This document shows positions 45,991 through 58,349 of a stretch of DNA of 64,000 nt, piece after piece; the first letter of the stretch is position 1, and every line of letters begins with the position of its first letter. A program made the position numbers and the translations under genes. A model generated the notes under the pieces. It was not told the DNA's origin. It ran no database searches and saw only the letters and a program-made list of their open reading frames with translations. The DNA lies in NCBI GenBank assembly GCA_030068075.1, contig CM057829.1:83009132-83073131 (forward strand), read 5' to 3'. The DNA is from Paguma larvata. Taxonomy: Eukaryota; Chordata; Mammalia; Carnivora; Viverridae.

Positions 45991-48101
45991 TTTCATATTC
46001 ATTAAACCTTCATTAGACTTCTTTTGGGCGAGTCTGGGTAAAATACATCTAAAATATAATTTTTATGGGAAAGTAAATTCCAAATAACAAACCAACTTCA
46101 ACCAATTTTTTCACTGGTTGTTGAAGGCTTGCTATGTAAAAATAACATAAATGTTAAAAGATGATCTAGTCGATTCTCTGATCTGTCTGGATATATACAA
46201 ATGCATCTGCCTCTTAAATTTTTTCCATGAATATGATGTCATTTAACTCCTTTTTGGCAAACTAAATGGAGCCAAAAACTTTTTCTAAGATGTGTTGGCC
46301 ATTAAAACTTGTTAGTGTAAGGGAAAAAAGAAAAAAGAAACAAAAGAAGTGCAAACTTATCATTTGATTATGGAAATACTTCTTAACAAATATGAGAAAA
46401 TAATATATGTTTTTATCTCTCATTGTAAATTAAATTTTATCAAAGATTTTTTCCAGGAAACATATGCTTTCTGTCAATTAACCTGATAATTAAACTATAC
46501 GAAAGTAAGGCATAAGGCAAGGTCTGGAATCCATTTCTTAAATTGATTAACCCTCATCATCACTTTGACTGACATCCCTAAACACACTTTTGCTTTGCTG
46601 TAATCCCTCTATATAAGTGCTTTCTTAATAAAAGACTACGTTCTTAATTGTTTGTCCATTTCCCCCCAGTTTCTAAGTTTCCTGAAAGCAGGCACTCTAT
46701 ATATTGCTAATTTCTATAATAAATTACAGTTGAATGAACAAATAAAGGAGTGAATTCAGAAGGATATTTTAGACTTATTTCAACTGGAAATAATGTCCCA
46801 TTACAAATATGTTCCTTTGAGAAGAATAACAAGAAGTTGGCAACTAAAATCACAAAATATCTTTTACTCAATATGCATTTGTATATGAAACCATATATAT
46901 TTTCCATGACCATATTAAATGCAGTCACTTATATACATATATATGTATATAATATATATACCAGCAAGGTTGGGTGGAACCTGAATGGTGCTTAAACTTT
47001 TTTTGATGCCCTGAGAAACTTAATTAGTTAAAGTGGCACTTCTTATAGTGTGTTGTCTAAATAAAGTTTACTCCAGTCTTATTGTCTAGGGGTCATAAGC
47101 ACCATTTCTGTGATCTACTCCAGAAATAAAAGCATAAAATGAATTCTGAATATTCACTGAAAACTTTAGTTAAACACAAAATGCTAGGAATTGTGGTGAA
47201 TATGATTCAAAGTTTTAATCGAAAATGTTGGAAAAAGTTTTCTTCTATAATAATAAAGGTATAAAATGGCTAAGAAATCATTCTAAAAATGGGAGAACTG
47301 AAGCATACTGGTGTTCTACTAGCTTGATCAAGATAAGTTAGGTTACAGAAGGACCTTCCCAATTGCTAAAAAGAAAAAAATAAAAATGAATAGAGTTCTC
47401 TCACTTTTAAGATTTTCTCACATTAGCTTTTCTTAAACCTTTGGCACCAGCTAGAAAGTAGGAGCAGATGAAAAAATGAGTGAACATATAGCCACTAGAT
47501 ACTAACAGAAGAACCTGGAAATAATATGATCATGGTAAGTATGACTGCTCTTTTCCTACTACTCAAAGAATGATTCAGTTTGCATCCAAAATGTCATAGT
47601 GATGTTTATTTTCTACCAGCAGAATTAGTTTTAAATTTCTAGTATAAAACTGTTATGCCAATTTTTCATGGAGTAATGCAAAAACTAAAAAAAAAAATAA
47701 AAGGACAAGCCGACATTCATGATTCATGTAGTCTACTACCTGGCCTTGTCTGAGATTCACTGGGGTATAAAATGAAGCCACAAGTCTACTAATTCCAGCC
47801 AATTGTCTTTAAAGTAGAGCCAACATTTCTACGTTCTTCATGCCTTCTGCCACCACCACAGAGCACTGCCCATGGTCATTTCCATTATTTTGAATGAATA
47901 AACAAAGCACCATCTGATGTGCCCTGGAAATACTGAAATAACCTGGTAGTGTTTGTGTGCATCGGTGTCTGTGTGTGTCTATGTGTGGGCAAGGGAGAGA
48001 GAGAGAGAGAGAAAGACAGGTTAAAGAATCTGAACAAAAGCCTGATGTATCATTATTGTTTTCCTTGCCTAAAATATGTAAGAGATATAAAAATCAGTCT
48101 T
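45991..48101. other. 2.1 kb without a firm feature
   Basis: 46650-46750 may be an L2 3' end ('tttcctgaaagcaggcactc'). 46930-46960 is a TA-rich palindromic repeat. A (GA)n run lies at 47993-48012. No gene is recognised. Confidence 0.45.
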
Positions 48102-48315
48102 GGGGCGCCCGGGTGGCTCAGTCAGTTAAGCATCTGACTTCGGTTCAGGTCATGATCTCATGGTTCGTGAGTTCGAGCCCCGTTTCAGGCTGTGTACTGA
48201 CAGCTCAGAGCCTGCTTCGGATTCTGTCTCCTTTTCTCTCCACCCCTCCCTAACTCGTGCTCTGTCTCGCTCTCAAAAATAAGTAAACATTAAAAAAATT
48301 AAAAAACAAAAGCAA
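48102..48315 (+). mobile_element. CanSINE (SINEC_Fc type)
   Basis: 'ggggcgcccgggtggctcag', 'catggttcgtgagttcgagc', and A-rich tail. The 'agcctgg' half of the middle duplication is missing. CpGs are partly retained. It ends the SINE-free stretch that began at 37.7 kb. Confidence 0.96.
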
Positions 48316-48360
48316 AAAAAGCCTTTGCTATAAAAAATAAGTACATAGAGAGATAGTAGA

Positions 48361-48397
48361 AAGATAGATAAATAAACAAACAAATAAACAAACAAAA
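48361..48397 (+). repeat. (AAAC)n/(AAAT)n simple repeat
   Basis: 'aataaacaaacaaataaaca' units preceded by GATA units. Confidence 0.9.
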
Positions 48398-48774
48398 ATT
48401 GGTCTTGATCATTTTGGTTGGTAATGTTTTTAGCAGACAAAAATTTGATAGAAGAGCATAATTTTTAATTTAGGAATGTGCCTCAATTTTTCAATCGGCA
48501 ATTTAAAACATGGATGTGTGCAGCAGTTGGCAAAAACCCAAAAGAGATTTATCTATAGGCACCAGCTGATGCCCAAGCAAGGCCTCATAGGATGCTGTTC
48601 TGCTGGTGACCATGATGGTTTAGGGCCTGAATTATTGTGTTTAAATTAAAAAACATGTTTTGGTTGCTATACCAAATGCAATAAATTACTCAGACCGAAC
48701 ATACTTACTAAATCATAAGTGATCCTCTGGGAAAAGTCAAATATTGGTAATTTCTGCTAACTCAGGCATTCAAT

Positions 48775-49010
48775 CCTCCCCACAAACCCTTTTATCTAAC
48801 TGAAATACTGTCTCTCAAGTGTTGCGACAAACTGTTCAGTCCTTCCAGGTTCAGCTCAAATACTGGTCAAGCACAAATGAACTCTGGCTTTGGAGTTTTT
48901 CCTCTATGCCAAGCTGCATTCTACATATAACTTCCTTATAGTCATCAACTCATTTCATTATTTGTTTGTTTGTTGGACTGCCTACCTCTTCTAACATGTA
49001 GTTCTCCTTG
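48775..49010 (+). mobile_element. LINE-2 3' region, diverged
   Basis: 'ccttccaggttcagctcaaa' then 'tccttatagtcatcaactca' and 'gtttgttggactgcctacct' follow the L2 order. Confidence 0.5.
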
Positions 49011-49161
49011 GTGCATAGGGGCCATAAAACTGTCGCCCTTCACTCCTGTTTCATAGACATCCAACAGAATTCCTCGAGAGTCAAAAGACAGAAAGTATTT
49101 TCCAAAGAAATCCAAGGACAGAAAGAATGGAAGGATGAATGTAGAAAGTGTCTTATTAAAC

Positions 49162-49375
49162 ATATTTATTTGTGGGGCACTTTGGTGGCTTAGTCAGTTA
49201 AGCAGCTGATTCTTGGTTTTAGCTCAGGTCATGATCTCACAGTTCATGGGATCAAGCCCCGTGTCGGACTCCGTGCTGGGTATAAGGTCTGATTGAGATT
49301 CTCTCTCTCACTCTCTGCCCTTCCCCTGTTTGCTCACTCCCAATATAAATAAACTTAAAAATATATATTTATTTG
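49162..49375 (+). mobile_element. CanSINE, shorter-middle variant, with TSD
   Basis: The body 49173-49364 has 'gtgctgggtataaggtctga' in place of the cat-type middle. ATATTTATTTG occurs at 49162-49172 and 49365-49375. Confidence 0.95.
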
Positions 49376-49797
49376 CATAGAAATTATATATACAAATTAT
49401 TTGACAATATTTGGATTTATTAAACAGATCATTCTCTCTGTAGCTATTTTCATGAAGAGTATGAAATCAGAGCTTAGGGAAGTGAATTTTGGTCATCTTA
49501 ATAAATAAAGGGAGCAATTGGGATAATGGGATGGCCTAATAAATCACTACATACCAGCTCTTTTGAACCATACCTACTCACTGGACAGAACATTCCTGTT
49601 GCTCTGTACTGGTGCAATTAATGTGACCCGGAAGATCAATAGATTAATTTTGTGGGTGCATAGAGGAGGGGGCCAACTCCTCTAGGTTTTAATAGCTTTG
49701 CCCTCCTTTCACCTACACTTCTACCCTAAAATTGTATTTTTTAGTCAGAGTAATACTATTGTTTAAGGTACAGATTGATTATATTTGCTGATAACCA
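49376..49797. other. No feature recognised
   Basis: AT-rich unassigned sequence. Confidence 0.5.
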
Positions 49798-50041
49798 TTT
49801 TACGTTTTTTTTTTTAATTTTTTTAACGTTTATTTATTTTTGAGAGACATAGAGACAGAGTATGAGCAGGGGAAGGGCAGAGAGAGAGGGAGATACAGAA
49901 TCCGAAGCAGGCTCCAGGCTCTGAGCTGTCAGCACAGAGCCCGACGCGGGGCTCGAACTCACAGACCGTGCGATCATGACCTGAGCCGAAGTCGGCCGCT
50001 TAACCAACTGAGCCACCCAGGCGCTCCCTTTTACGTTTTTT
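49798..50041 (-). mobile_element. Young CanSINE with 13-bp TSD
   Basis: The reverse body 49811-50028 retains many CpGs ('gcccgacgcggggctcgaac', 'ccgaagtcggccgcttaacc'). TTTTACGTTTTTT is exact at 49798-49810 and 50029-50041. Confidence 0.97.
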
Positions 50042-51504
50042 AAACCTAGTTCAGGATTCAATTTTATTGTAGATTTCATGTGATAATATTTTTAAAGTGC
50101 CCAGTATTGTGTGCGGCACCTATGGAACACTATATATTGTTAAATAAATAAATAGAGTGATATTAATTTTCAGATTATTTCTTCATCTAATGTATTATCT
50201 ATAGAATGTGTTAATTTTATCCTAGGGTCACTGAGTCACCATTAGTAACCATTATGTCTTTGTTTCATAGTAAGGTTATAGTTCCAGAAGAGTAAATATA
50301 AAGTTTATAACAGAAAACATAAACATGTTCTGAATTAATCTTCTATAATATATTTTAGCTCATTTAATTGCTTCTGGTTTGATTAGCTTACCAATTCTAA
50401 AAAGAACAGTATTAATGTTTAGGTATTCAATAAAAAGAATCAACTCTTATGAAAGGGCAATGATGTCATGCCTTTAATTTAATTCTGTGAATTCATTCAT
50501 TTTGATATCTATTTATAATTATTCAGTCTTTCAGAAATGACTGTGAGATATCAATTATATTTAACTTCATGTGTGAAGAATGACCCTACTTGTAGGTGTG
50601 CCACCGAGAAGTTCTGTAATCTTGGCCAGCAAATGCAACCTCTGAATCTCATTTTTTTTTCTTCTTTGAAATACGTGAATTGAATTAATTAATCTCTGAA
50701 TTTCTTTCCAGATATGAGAGTCTATTGTTCAGTTTGGTGACGGAATGCTATCAGAATACACGCTACTTCATAGTTACCATAAAATGTCCATAACAACATG
50801 GCGACATTTTTTCAGGGTAATTTCCCCCTTGATGGATACTCCACACTGCAGCAATGTTCATCATTTAAGTTGACACCTGCAAGCTCAAAACTCAATTAAA
50901 AGTGATTAGTAGCACATTAAAAAAAATTATAAGGCTATATGTAGACACATCTGAAAAAAATAATCCTCCAGGACTGGATTAAGACTGCATTGCAAAGATC
51001 TGTGTACTTTTCTAGATCTACCACAAGAATGAAAACATCTTGATGTAGGGAAGCACATATTATTCATTTTTCTTTCTTCACTTCCTAACAAGCGGTACAC
51101 ATATATAATACCTGTTAAATGAGTGAGTGAATAAATAAAAAGCAAGTTTACATAATTCCCATATTTTCACCTCTCATATTTCTTCTTGCTATCACTTGGA
51201 AATATAAAAGCACCTTACATTATATATTCCATATATAAGCACCCAAAGTATAAATGACTCTGGGAACAGTAGTGAAGTAGACCAAAACTTAGTATTTAGT
51301 ATCTTTAGGGTTCTTTTTGTTCCGAATTATTTGGTTAGATTCCCAGATACCAGTGCTCTATGTTCTGGTCTATCATCCTCCCATTCATGGTTAACTTCAC
51401 TTAACAATTGTGTGTGCCTGCACGCAGGGTGCTGGGGATGATGGGTAGATATGAACGTATGTGATAAAGAATGTGTTGACACATTTTATTCAATTTATTC
51501 AATC
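50042..51504. other. No gene; weak LINE-2 traces
   Basis: 51050-51135 ('acacatatataatacctgtt', 'gagtgagtgaataaataa') is a plausible L2 3' end. A weak MIR-like stretch lies near 50610-50710. Confidence 0.4.
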
Positions 51505-51625
51505 ACTTACTTATATTTGAGCATTCCAGGCTGCAGATAATAATATGGTAGGTACTACAAGGATTTAAAAAATAATGATCCACTGTCCTTCAAATCCAGA
51601 ACTTATGTTTAAATAGGGACACTCC
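51505..51625 (-). mobile_element. LINE-2 3' end (antisense), weak
   Basis: 'ttgagcattccaggctgcag', 'atggtaggtactacaagga' and 'aatgatccactgtccttc' follow the order seen in antisense L2. Confidence 0.4.
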
Positions 51626-51798
51626 AGGGTACTTGGGTGGCTCGATCTGATGTCTGCTAAGGTCATCATCTCATGGTTCCTGGGTTTGAGCCCTGCATCT
51701 AAGCCCTGCTTAGGATTCTCTGTTCCCTTCTCTCTCTCTCTGCACTTCCCCTACTCTCTCTCTATCAAAAATAAATAAGCATTAAAAAAATAAATAAA
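51626..51798 (+). mobile_element. CanSINE, short copy
   Basis: 'gggtacttgggtggctcgat', 'taaggtcatcatctcatggt', 'tgcatctaagccctgcttag', tail 'aaataaataagcattaaaa'. The A-box side is shortened. Confidence 0.92.
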
Positions 51799-54419
51799 TA
51801 GGAAAAGTCCTATAACAGTAAACATACAGACATGTAGGTGACTGATAATTCTCGCCACATCAGTGTTTGTCTACTCAGCTTTTACTGATAACTGGATCTC
51901 ACTCCGTTGTCCAGTCTCTACCTCCTTAGATGACTTCAGGCATGCAGGCTGCCTCACTGCATTTCTTCCACTGGATTCTTCACGGCAGAATCAACATAGG
52001 CCTACCAGTTATGCTGCTGCTGTCAGTTTCTTGTAGACATCAGAAAGATTTCAGATAGTAAAATAGCCATTGCTATCAAAATGTTTGAATCATAATAGCT
52101 AGGCAAATGCTAATTTATTTGGAAAATTATCCATTCTGTCTTCAATTGTAAATTTATTTTAAATGAGACAAAAGTGATAGGTATTTGCAAATCTTTTCAG
52201 ACCAGTGAAATAATCTATATACCATTTTGGAGGTTTCTAATGTGTAGAGTGTGATAAAACAAACCTTATGCCTCAATTTCATCTGGATTTTGAAAAATAA
52301 TAGAGATCCATTAAAGAAAGAATTTCAGCCATGCTTTTAATTTCGATTTAAAAAGAACTACACACTTTCACATATTAGGATGAGCCACTATTATTTTAAT
52401 ATGGGTATTGTCCCACTAGTGATCTGCACATTTATAAAATCAAAATAGGAACCCATCCTGCTCCTTACACAATCTACTTTCCCGTCCTCTCCTCTCCCCA
52501 AAAAAGTATTTCATTGAACGTGATTGTCCTGAAAATTAGACCTACTGTTATATAAAGAAACTAATTTAGGAATAACATAAAAATCCTATAGCCTGCAGCA
52601 ATTGCTTTTGATGTAGAGTAGTTTGTTCTCTAACTCCTCTTTTGCCAATCTAGAAGAACCTGGAGTGTGAATTTTCTGTTTTTTTTTTTTTTTCCTTTTG
52701 CTTTGGGACTACCTATAACCCTCCTAAGGCTGAGGTCAGACCAGGGGAACATCTGTAAAAATGCAGATCAGGTTTTCTGTGCTGAAAGAAATGAGTGGTT
52801 TTAAAATAAGCATTTTCTCATCAGTATTCTGTACCACCATCTTAGCATGAAGGAGGAAAATACAACAATGAACCTAAAAAGAGAAGAAGATAAAAGGCAA
52901 TGACTCAGAGGGGGAAAAATAAGTTTCTTCTTAATTGAGTTTAAAAGTAAGAAAAGAGAGGAAAATAGTCCCACGGACTTCTCTTCATGAGATATCTTCG
53001 GATCATTTTGAAGTATATGTATTTGTATGACATCCACTTTTAGTGCGCCAGATGGAATAGAGTTAGAAGTGGAAAAAAGGCTTATGGGTATTTTGGACAC
53101 GGAAGCTGAGTGCCACCTGAGGGACAGAGCTGGCAAAGCTCCTCTGAGAAACAGGCTAGGACCTCCTTGTGATAATCAAATGCATCACCTGGTACCACCT
53201 TACCATCCAGAAATATTGAAGTTATTTGGACTCCTGTCTCCCTTATCTCTATATAGATATAATTTTAAATGTGGCAGTTCTTTTGTTTATTTACATAAGG
53301 TTGTTTTCTTATAAATTACTTCCTAAAGACAAATTGTTTCTAACATGGACTCAAACCAGAACTTGGTAATTTCACCTAATCAAGTTGTACTTAGCCTACA
53401 GTTATCATTTTTCTAACATTTTGTCCTTCCTGCGGTTACGATCAATCAATGACACCTTCATAATGCTGGGAAGATCTTGTCTTCCCCGAACATTATTCTC
53501 TCCACACTGTTTGCCAATTTAAGACATTTCAAAAGTTTTATATGGCATATCTAATTATGAAAAGGACAAATATTAATATTATAAATACTTCATTCTGCTC
53601 CTTTTGAAAGTGGTCATCCTGAGGAAAATCTTTTAATTTCCCCCCAGAGCTGATCACTTTTGTAATTGATGCAGATTGGAGAAGCATAAGGGGGACTAAA
53701 ACACCTTATAAGAGATTGCCCATTAATCATTCAGAGCCCGCAAATCCCATCATCTTTTTCTCTCTCTCACCTTCCACCATCTGATCATCCTTTGCTCTGG
53801 ACAACTCACTTTCCAAAGAGCTCTGAACAGAGGGCAGGAAGTTAGAGACCTGATGGTGAATTTGGAGACCTGATGGCTGATGAGTGCCCTGACCAGTTGG
53901 ACATTTTCCATTGAGCTGAGGCATCCCTAGATCCATCACCGCTGTCATAGATGCCTAAAGCTTAGTTTAGGAAGTTTTGTTATTAGATGTATTATGTGTT
54001 GCACTTCCTCTCACACTCAGTTTGGGGTCTCTCTTTCCTGTCTCCCCAAGAAACTGTAAGTAAAACTCCACATTATTCTTGACACATTTTAGACTTAATC
54101 TTATTTGTTGCCCACCTGCCCTTCCTAAGCAATGGTGGAAACTGGTGTCAGGCGGGGCTTGGGTGATAGACAGCTGACCTAAGGAAATCTAGTAATATTC
54201 ACATAATACTTATGCTAGACTATGAGATCCATCACCAAGGACTTTTGAATCCCTCGCGCAGTATTTAGCTGCCACTTTGATTACATCATCATCCAGAAAG
54301 TCCAACAGTGTAACTTGCTATGGGGTCAAGTTGTTAGACACAAACAATAGGAGATTCAGGAAATAGGAGAATGGCCTGATGGGAGACTTCATGATTCTTG
54401 ATAAACAATTTAAAACTCA
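51799..54419. other. 2.6 kb without a gene; possible ERVL-type LTR edge
   Basis: 53980-54150 may be the 3' part of an LTR followed by a tRNA-Leu-type primer-binding site (see findings). The 111-codon minus frame 53136-52801, the 95-codon frame 53027-53314 and the 73-codon minus frame 53948-53727 have no family resemblance. 'ggagacctgatgg' is duplicated near 53847 and 53864. Confidence 0.35.
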
Positions 54420-54622
54420 AGGCTGCCTGAGTGGGTAGCTTGGTTAAGTGTCCGACTTTGGCTCAGGTTGTGATCCCATGGTTCCTGAGTTCGGACCCTG
54501 TGTCGGGCTCTGCACTGACAGCTCAGACCCTGGAGCCTGCTTCAGATTCCACGTCTCCCTTTCTCTCTGCCTCTCTCCCATTCGTGCTCTCTCTCAAAAA
54601 TAAATAAACATTAAAAAAAAAG
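54420..54622 (+). mobile_element. CanSINE (SINEC_Fc type), modified head
   Basis: The head is altered to 'ctgcctgagtgggtagcttg', but 'cgggctctgcactgacagct', 'ctggagcctgcttcagattc' and 'aaataaataaacattaaaa' are typical. Confidence 0.93.
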
Positions 54623-56499
54623 TCAGAGGGTTGTCAACTACTCTTGAGATCACAATTGAGGAGAGGCACTATTCTAAATGAAAGAAATGTCTATTATGAG
54701 AAGCTTTACTCTATTATATATTTTCAATAGATGAGAAAATTTAAGAAACACCATCCCATGTTACTATATAAATTCTTAAGGAGATCACTCTTAAGGAGAT
54801 CTTGCCTCAATGGAGAAAGGGATAGGGTAAATATTGTGATTCACTCAAGATACTTGCTAGGCTTCCCAGTCTGGTCCTGGTCTTCAGAGGTCTGAGCTCA
54901 AGTCATCAGGCACCAGGTTTAGCCTCCATGTTCCCAGCAGAAAGAGAAAGTTGCATGAGTGCAGAAGCAAAGCTAGAAAATATATACTTAAATGTCAGGT
55001 AGAAATTCTACTGAAATGTTATTGAAGTTAATAAGGAATGAGGAGTCAGGGCTAAAGAAAGCCTTGAAGGTAGAGAAACAAAGGGGAGTTAAAAAACAAA
55101 CAAACAATGCCTGCCCCAATTCCAATTCAATTAAATCTAAATCAAGGTGGATGCTGTCTAGGCATTATCATCAGTTTTTGAAAATTCTCTAGGTCTTTTT
55201 AACGTGCAGTCAGGGCTCAAAATCACTGACTGAACTTAGAAAAGCACATGACAATATTGAGCATTGCCTTTATTTGAATGAAGCACTTAACTACAAGTTC
55301 CTAGGGAAAAAAAGACATCCTCTGTCCACATACACAGGTACCGGAAATCCTTGTTACCACAGGACAAGAGCTGGAGAAGAGACAACAAGGAGACCAGGGA
55401 GGCTTAGCACTGGCTAAGCAATTTATACACAAGTGTTGCTGAACACACTCAGGCTTTACCAGAATTCTCCCTGTTGATAAATTTGAGAAGAAAAAGATGA
55501 CAAGGATTCTTCCCTTTCGTACTGAGAAAAGGCCAAAATGAGACATTGGAATAGAGGCCTCAGAGCAGATATAAGAAGCTGGGTGCAAAGCAAGTACGAC
55601 TCACCCTTGAGGTTAAGTTTCTAGTAACTTTGAGGTTGGTGTAGATTCCAAGATCTAAGCCAGAGAGCAATCTGGAAGCCAACTGGGGCTTATGAGAGGC
55701 CACTCTCCAAGAGGGGCATGATGTTCCAGTTACATGGCTGAATTAAAATCCTCGTTCTCAAAGTGAAAGCCACTATCGATATATTTTATCATTTGCCAAA
55801 CTACATGCTTGTTAGAACACAAGATTACTTCAGTCAAACCTGCCTTCTTTTCTGTTTTATCAATTTCCATGCTATTTTGAATTTTTTTTTACTATTTTGA
55901 TAATATGATTCTTCCCTTTTCCCAACCTGTCTTGCCATGACAAATTCATTAGATATTTTTCATCCTGGCTTGTTATCTGGCTCGATTCATTAATTGACTT
56001 CCTCATATGCCCGCTTTTCACCTTAGTGTTCATTCATTATTTATATTGTCAATTTATGCATTTTTCATGCATATTCCTGGGTATATGAGTTCTTTGTTTT
56101 CAAATGTCTTGCCTCTTCCTCTTTAAACTGAATTTACTGTTTCCATCATTGCCTTTCCTAGCTCCCTCAAGCTGCTGAGCATTGTGACAAAACATCAAGG
56201 AGTAATTCCAATTGGTATTAATTGAAAGTCATGGTTTCCGTTCAGCACCCAGATTCTCCTTCACTGCCTCTGGCATTCATTATTCTACTCCTTAATCAAC
56301 TCTTCTAAATCTCTTTTTATTCATTAGCTCTAACAATTTCTCAGATTTTCCCTTGTTTTTGATAACTTCGACAGTTTTGAGGCATTTTTCTCATGTTTCG
56401 ACAAATATGAATTTGGGGGAGGACAACCACAGAAGTAAAATGCCGTTCTCATCACAACGTATAAAGGGGTGCAAACTATCCAGATGACTAATCATTGTC
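54623..56499. other. 1.9 kb, nothing recognised
   Basis: 'tcttaaggagatc' is tandemly duplicated near 54774 and 54789. The open frames at 54992-55192 and 55588-55301 show no family. Confidence 0.4.
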
Positions 56500-56740
56500 A
56501 ATGTTAACTTTGATCATCTGGTTTAGGTAGTGTTTGCCAAGTATCTCCACTGTAAATTTACTCATTTCTGCCCCCACCCCTTCCTATACTTTAATCAAGG
56601 AACCCACCAAGCACAGTCCCTACTTAAGGGATAGCCAGTTGAACTCCACCTCTCTGAGGGCAGATTATCTAGATAATTGTTTAAAAGTCTTCTTTATGAA
56701 AGAGTTTGCAATACCTTTTAAATTGGTATCCCTATATCTA
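56500..56740. mobile_element. Possible old LINE-1 (L1M) fragment
   Basis: 'gtgtttgccaagtatctcca' followed by 'ctgtaaatttactcatttc' recalls an L1M 3' segment ('tctccactgtaaagttact'). Orientation and extent are uncertain. Confidence 0.4.
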
Positions 56741-56759
56741 CTCATCTCTCCATGTCCCT

Positions 56760-56915
56760 GTGCCCCTTCCACCCATACTACACAGACACAGGGGTCATTT
56801 TAAAGTAGACATCTGTCCTCTGTTTAAAACCTTCCAATAGCTACCAATTAATAGAAATATAAAATTCTAGGTCTTAAACTCAAGATTTAAAGCAGTGCAT
56901 ACCCTCCATACTATA
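56760..56915 (+). mobile_element. LINE-2 fragment
   Basis: 'gtcctctgtttaaaacctt', 'ccaatagctaccaatt' and 'agaaatataaaattctaggt' match the sense L2 block 'cccctgcttaaaaccctcca'. Confidence 0.5.
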
Positions 56916-56924
56916 AACAAGTGA

Positions 56925-57005
56925 GTCTCAACCTCAGTTCACCTGGGAATCACCAAGTTGCTTGGGAGCATGTAGATGCCTGGTCCCCACTCTAGAGCTC
57001 TCCAA
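56925..57005 (+). mobile_element. hAT-type DNA transposon fragment (MER20/MER5-like)
   Basis: 'gtgagtctcaacctcagttc', 'acctgggaatcaccaagttg', 'atgcctggtccccactctag' resembles non-autonomous Charlie/hAT elements ('ggttctcaaacttt', 'gaatcacctgg'). Confidence 0.55.
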
Positions 57006-57886
57006 TTTATTAGTGAAACATGCCTTTGAAATATTTTAGTACATATTACTTTTTTATTATTATAAAATATGTATTCTCACACAATTATTTTATAAAAAGC
57101 CATCATCCCAATAATTATATTTACTTATTATATTATTCATAAATTTTCTAGGTTTTTTTCTTTCAGTTTATTATTTGGAGTCAGTGATTGCCTTTTGATA
57201 TTTCAAGTACTTGGGTACATGTTATAAGCATTTCAATTCCCTCTCATTTCTACATTTTTAGTAAAGTGTTTCCATGGTGCTGAAAAAATGTAATTACTTT
57301 ATAATCAAGAAATGTATTTTAATGCTATTACAGACCTCTAGAGCAATGAAAACTTCTAATCTAAAATATTCCCTAGGTAAACTATGTTATGAAGTATCGT
57401 CTGCACATAAGCTATTAATTTTCTCTTCATAATCTCTGACCTCATTTACCTATACTAAATTATATTTATCATTTATTTAAATAATTATTGTAGAAAATTC
57501 TCAAATTGGTTTATTAAAACATAAAATATATATTATTTACAATGTACTCATATATAAAGAAACAATGAAATTAGAACACTTTTACTTAATATGAGAAAAA
57601 AGTATACTTAACCATACCATCATTTGATTTTAAAATATTTTATTTCTAAATTAATACTTTAAATTTCAAATATGAAAAATGCAAAGCATTCACAGATCAA
57701 TGTTTCACAACCAAAATGCCTCTATGTTATAATATAAGAAAGGACAGTATTTTCTTGAGCCAAACATAAGTATTTCAAATTTAAAGTATACCAGGAATGA
57801 GATGCTATTATTTTGGGTATGATTTTAAAATTTCTTTTTTTTAATTTCTCTCTCTGGAAATTGCTTCATTGACATTTCCGTTTATT
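57006..57886. other. AT-rich DNA, nothing recognised
   Basis: Very A/T-rich (for example 57040-57150 and 57480-57600). No gene or family. Confidence 0.55.
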
Positions 57887-58120
57887 GAAATAAGATATTT
57901 GGGGTGTCTGGGTGGCACAGTCGGTTGAGGGCCTGACTCTTGATTTCGGCTCAAGTCATGATCTCATGGTTCATGAGATTGAGTCCTGTGTTGGCTTTTG
58001 TGCTGGGCGTGAAGTCTGCTTAAGAATCTCCCTCTCTCTCTCTCTCTCTGCTCTCCCTCATGCACATGCATTTTTTTCTCTCTCTCAAAAATAATTAAAG
58101 TTAAAACAAAAAAGAAATAA
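57887..58120 (+). mobile_element. CanSINE with imperfect TSD
   Basis: The body is 57901-58113, 'ggggtgtctgggtggcacag' with 'gtgctgggcgtgaagtctgc' middle. GAAATAA occurs at 57887-57893 and 58114-58120, extending imperfectly. Confidence 0.93.
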
Positions 58121-58226
58121 GGTGTATTGCCAAAATAAGAAAATTGGAAAGTGTAAGAAAAATAATTTCTCTTTAAGGCCATATAATCCACATTTTCTAT
58201 CAGGTAAAACTGTCCTTGTAGAAAAT

Positions 58227-58253
58227 ACACACACACACACACACACACACACA
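58227..58253. repeat. (AC)n microsatellite
   Basis: 27 bp of pure AC repeat, left arm of the inverted pair with 58325-58349. Confidence 0.97.
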
Positions 58254-58261
58254 GGTTTATA

Positions 58262-58279
58262 TATACACACGTGTGTATA
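58262..58279. repeat. 18-bp perfect palindrome
   Basis: TATACACACGTGTGTATA is its own reverse complement. It sits between the AC and GT arrays. Confidence 0.9.
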
Positions 58280-58324
58280 ATGTATGTATATATGTGAATG
58301 TGTGTACATATATATAGAAATAAA

Positions 58325-58349
58325 GTGTGTGTGTGTGTGTGTGTGTGTG
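58325..58349. repeat. (GT)n microsatellite
   Basis: 25 bp of pure GT repeat, complementary to the AC array about 70 bp upstream. The 146- and 119-codon minus frames over this block translate simple repeats. Confidence 0.97.
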
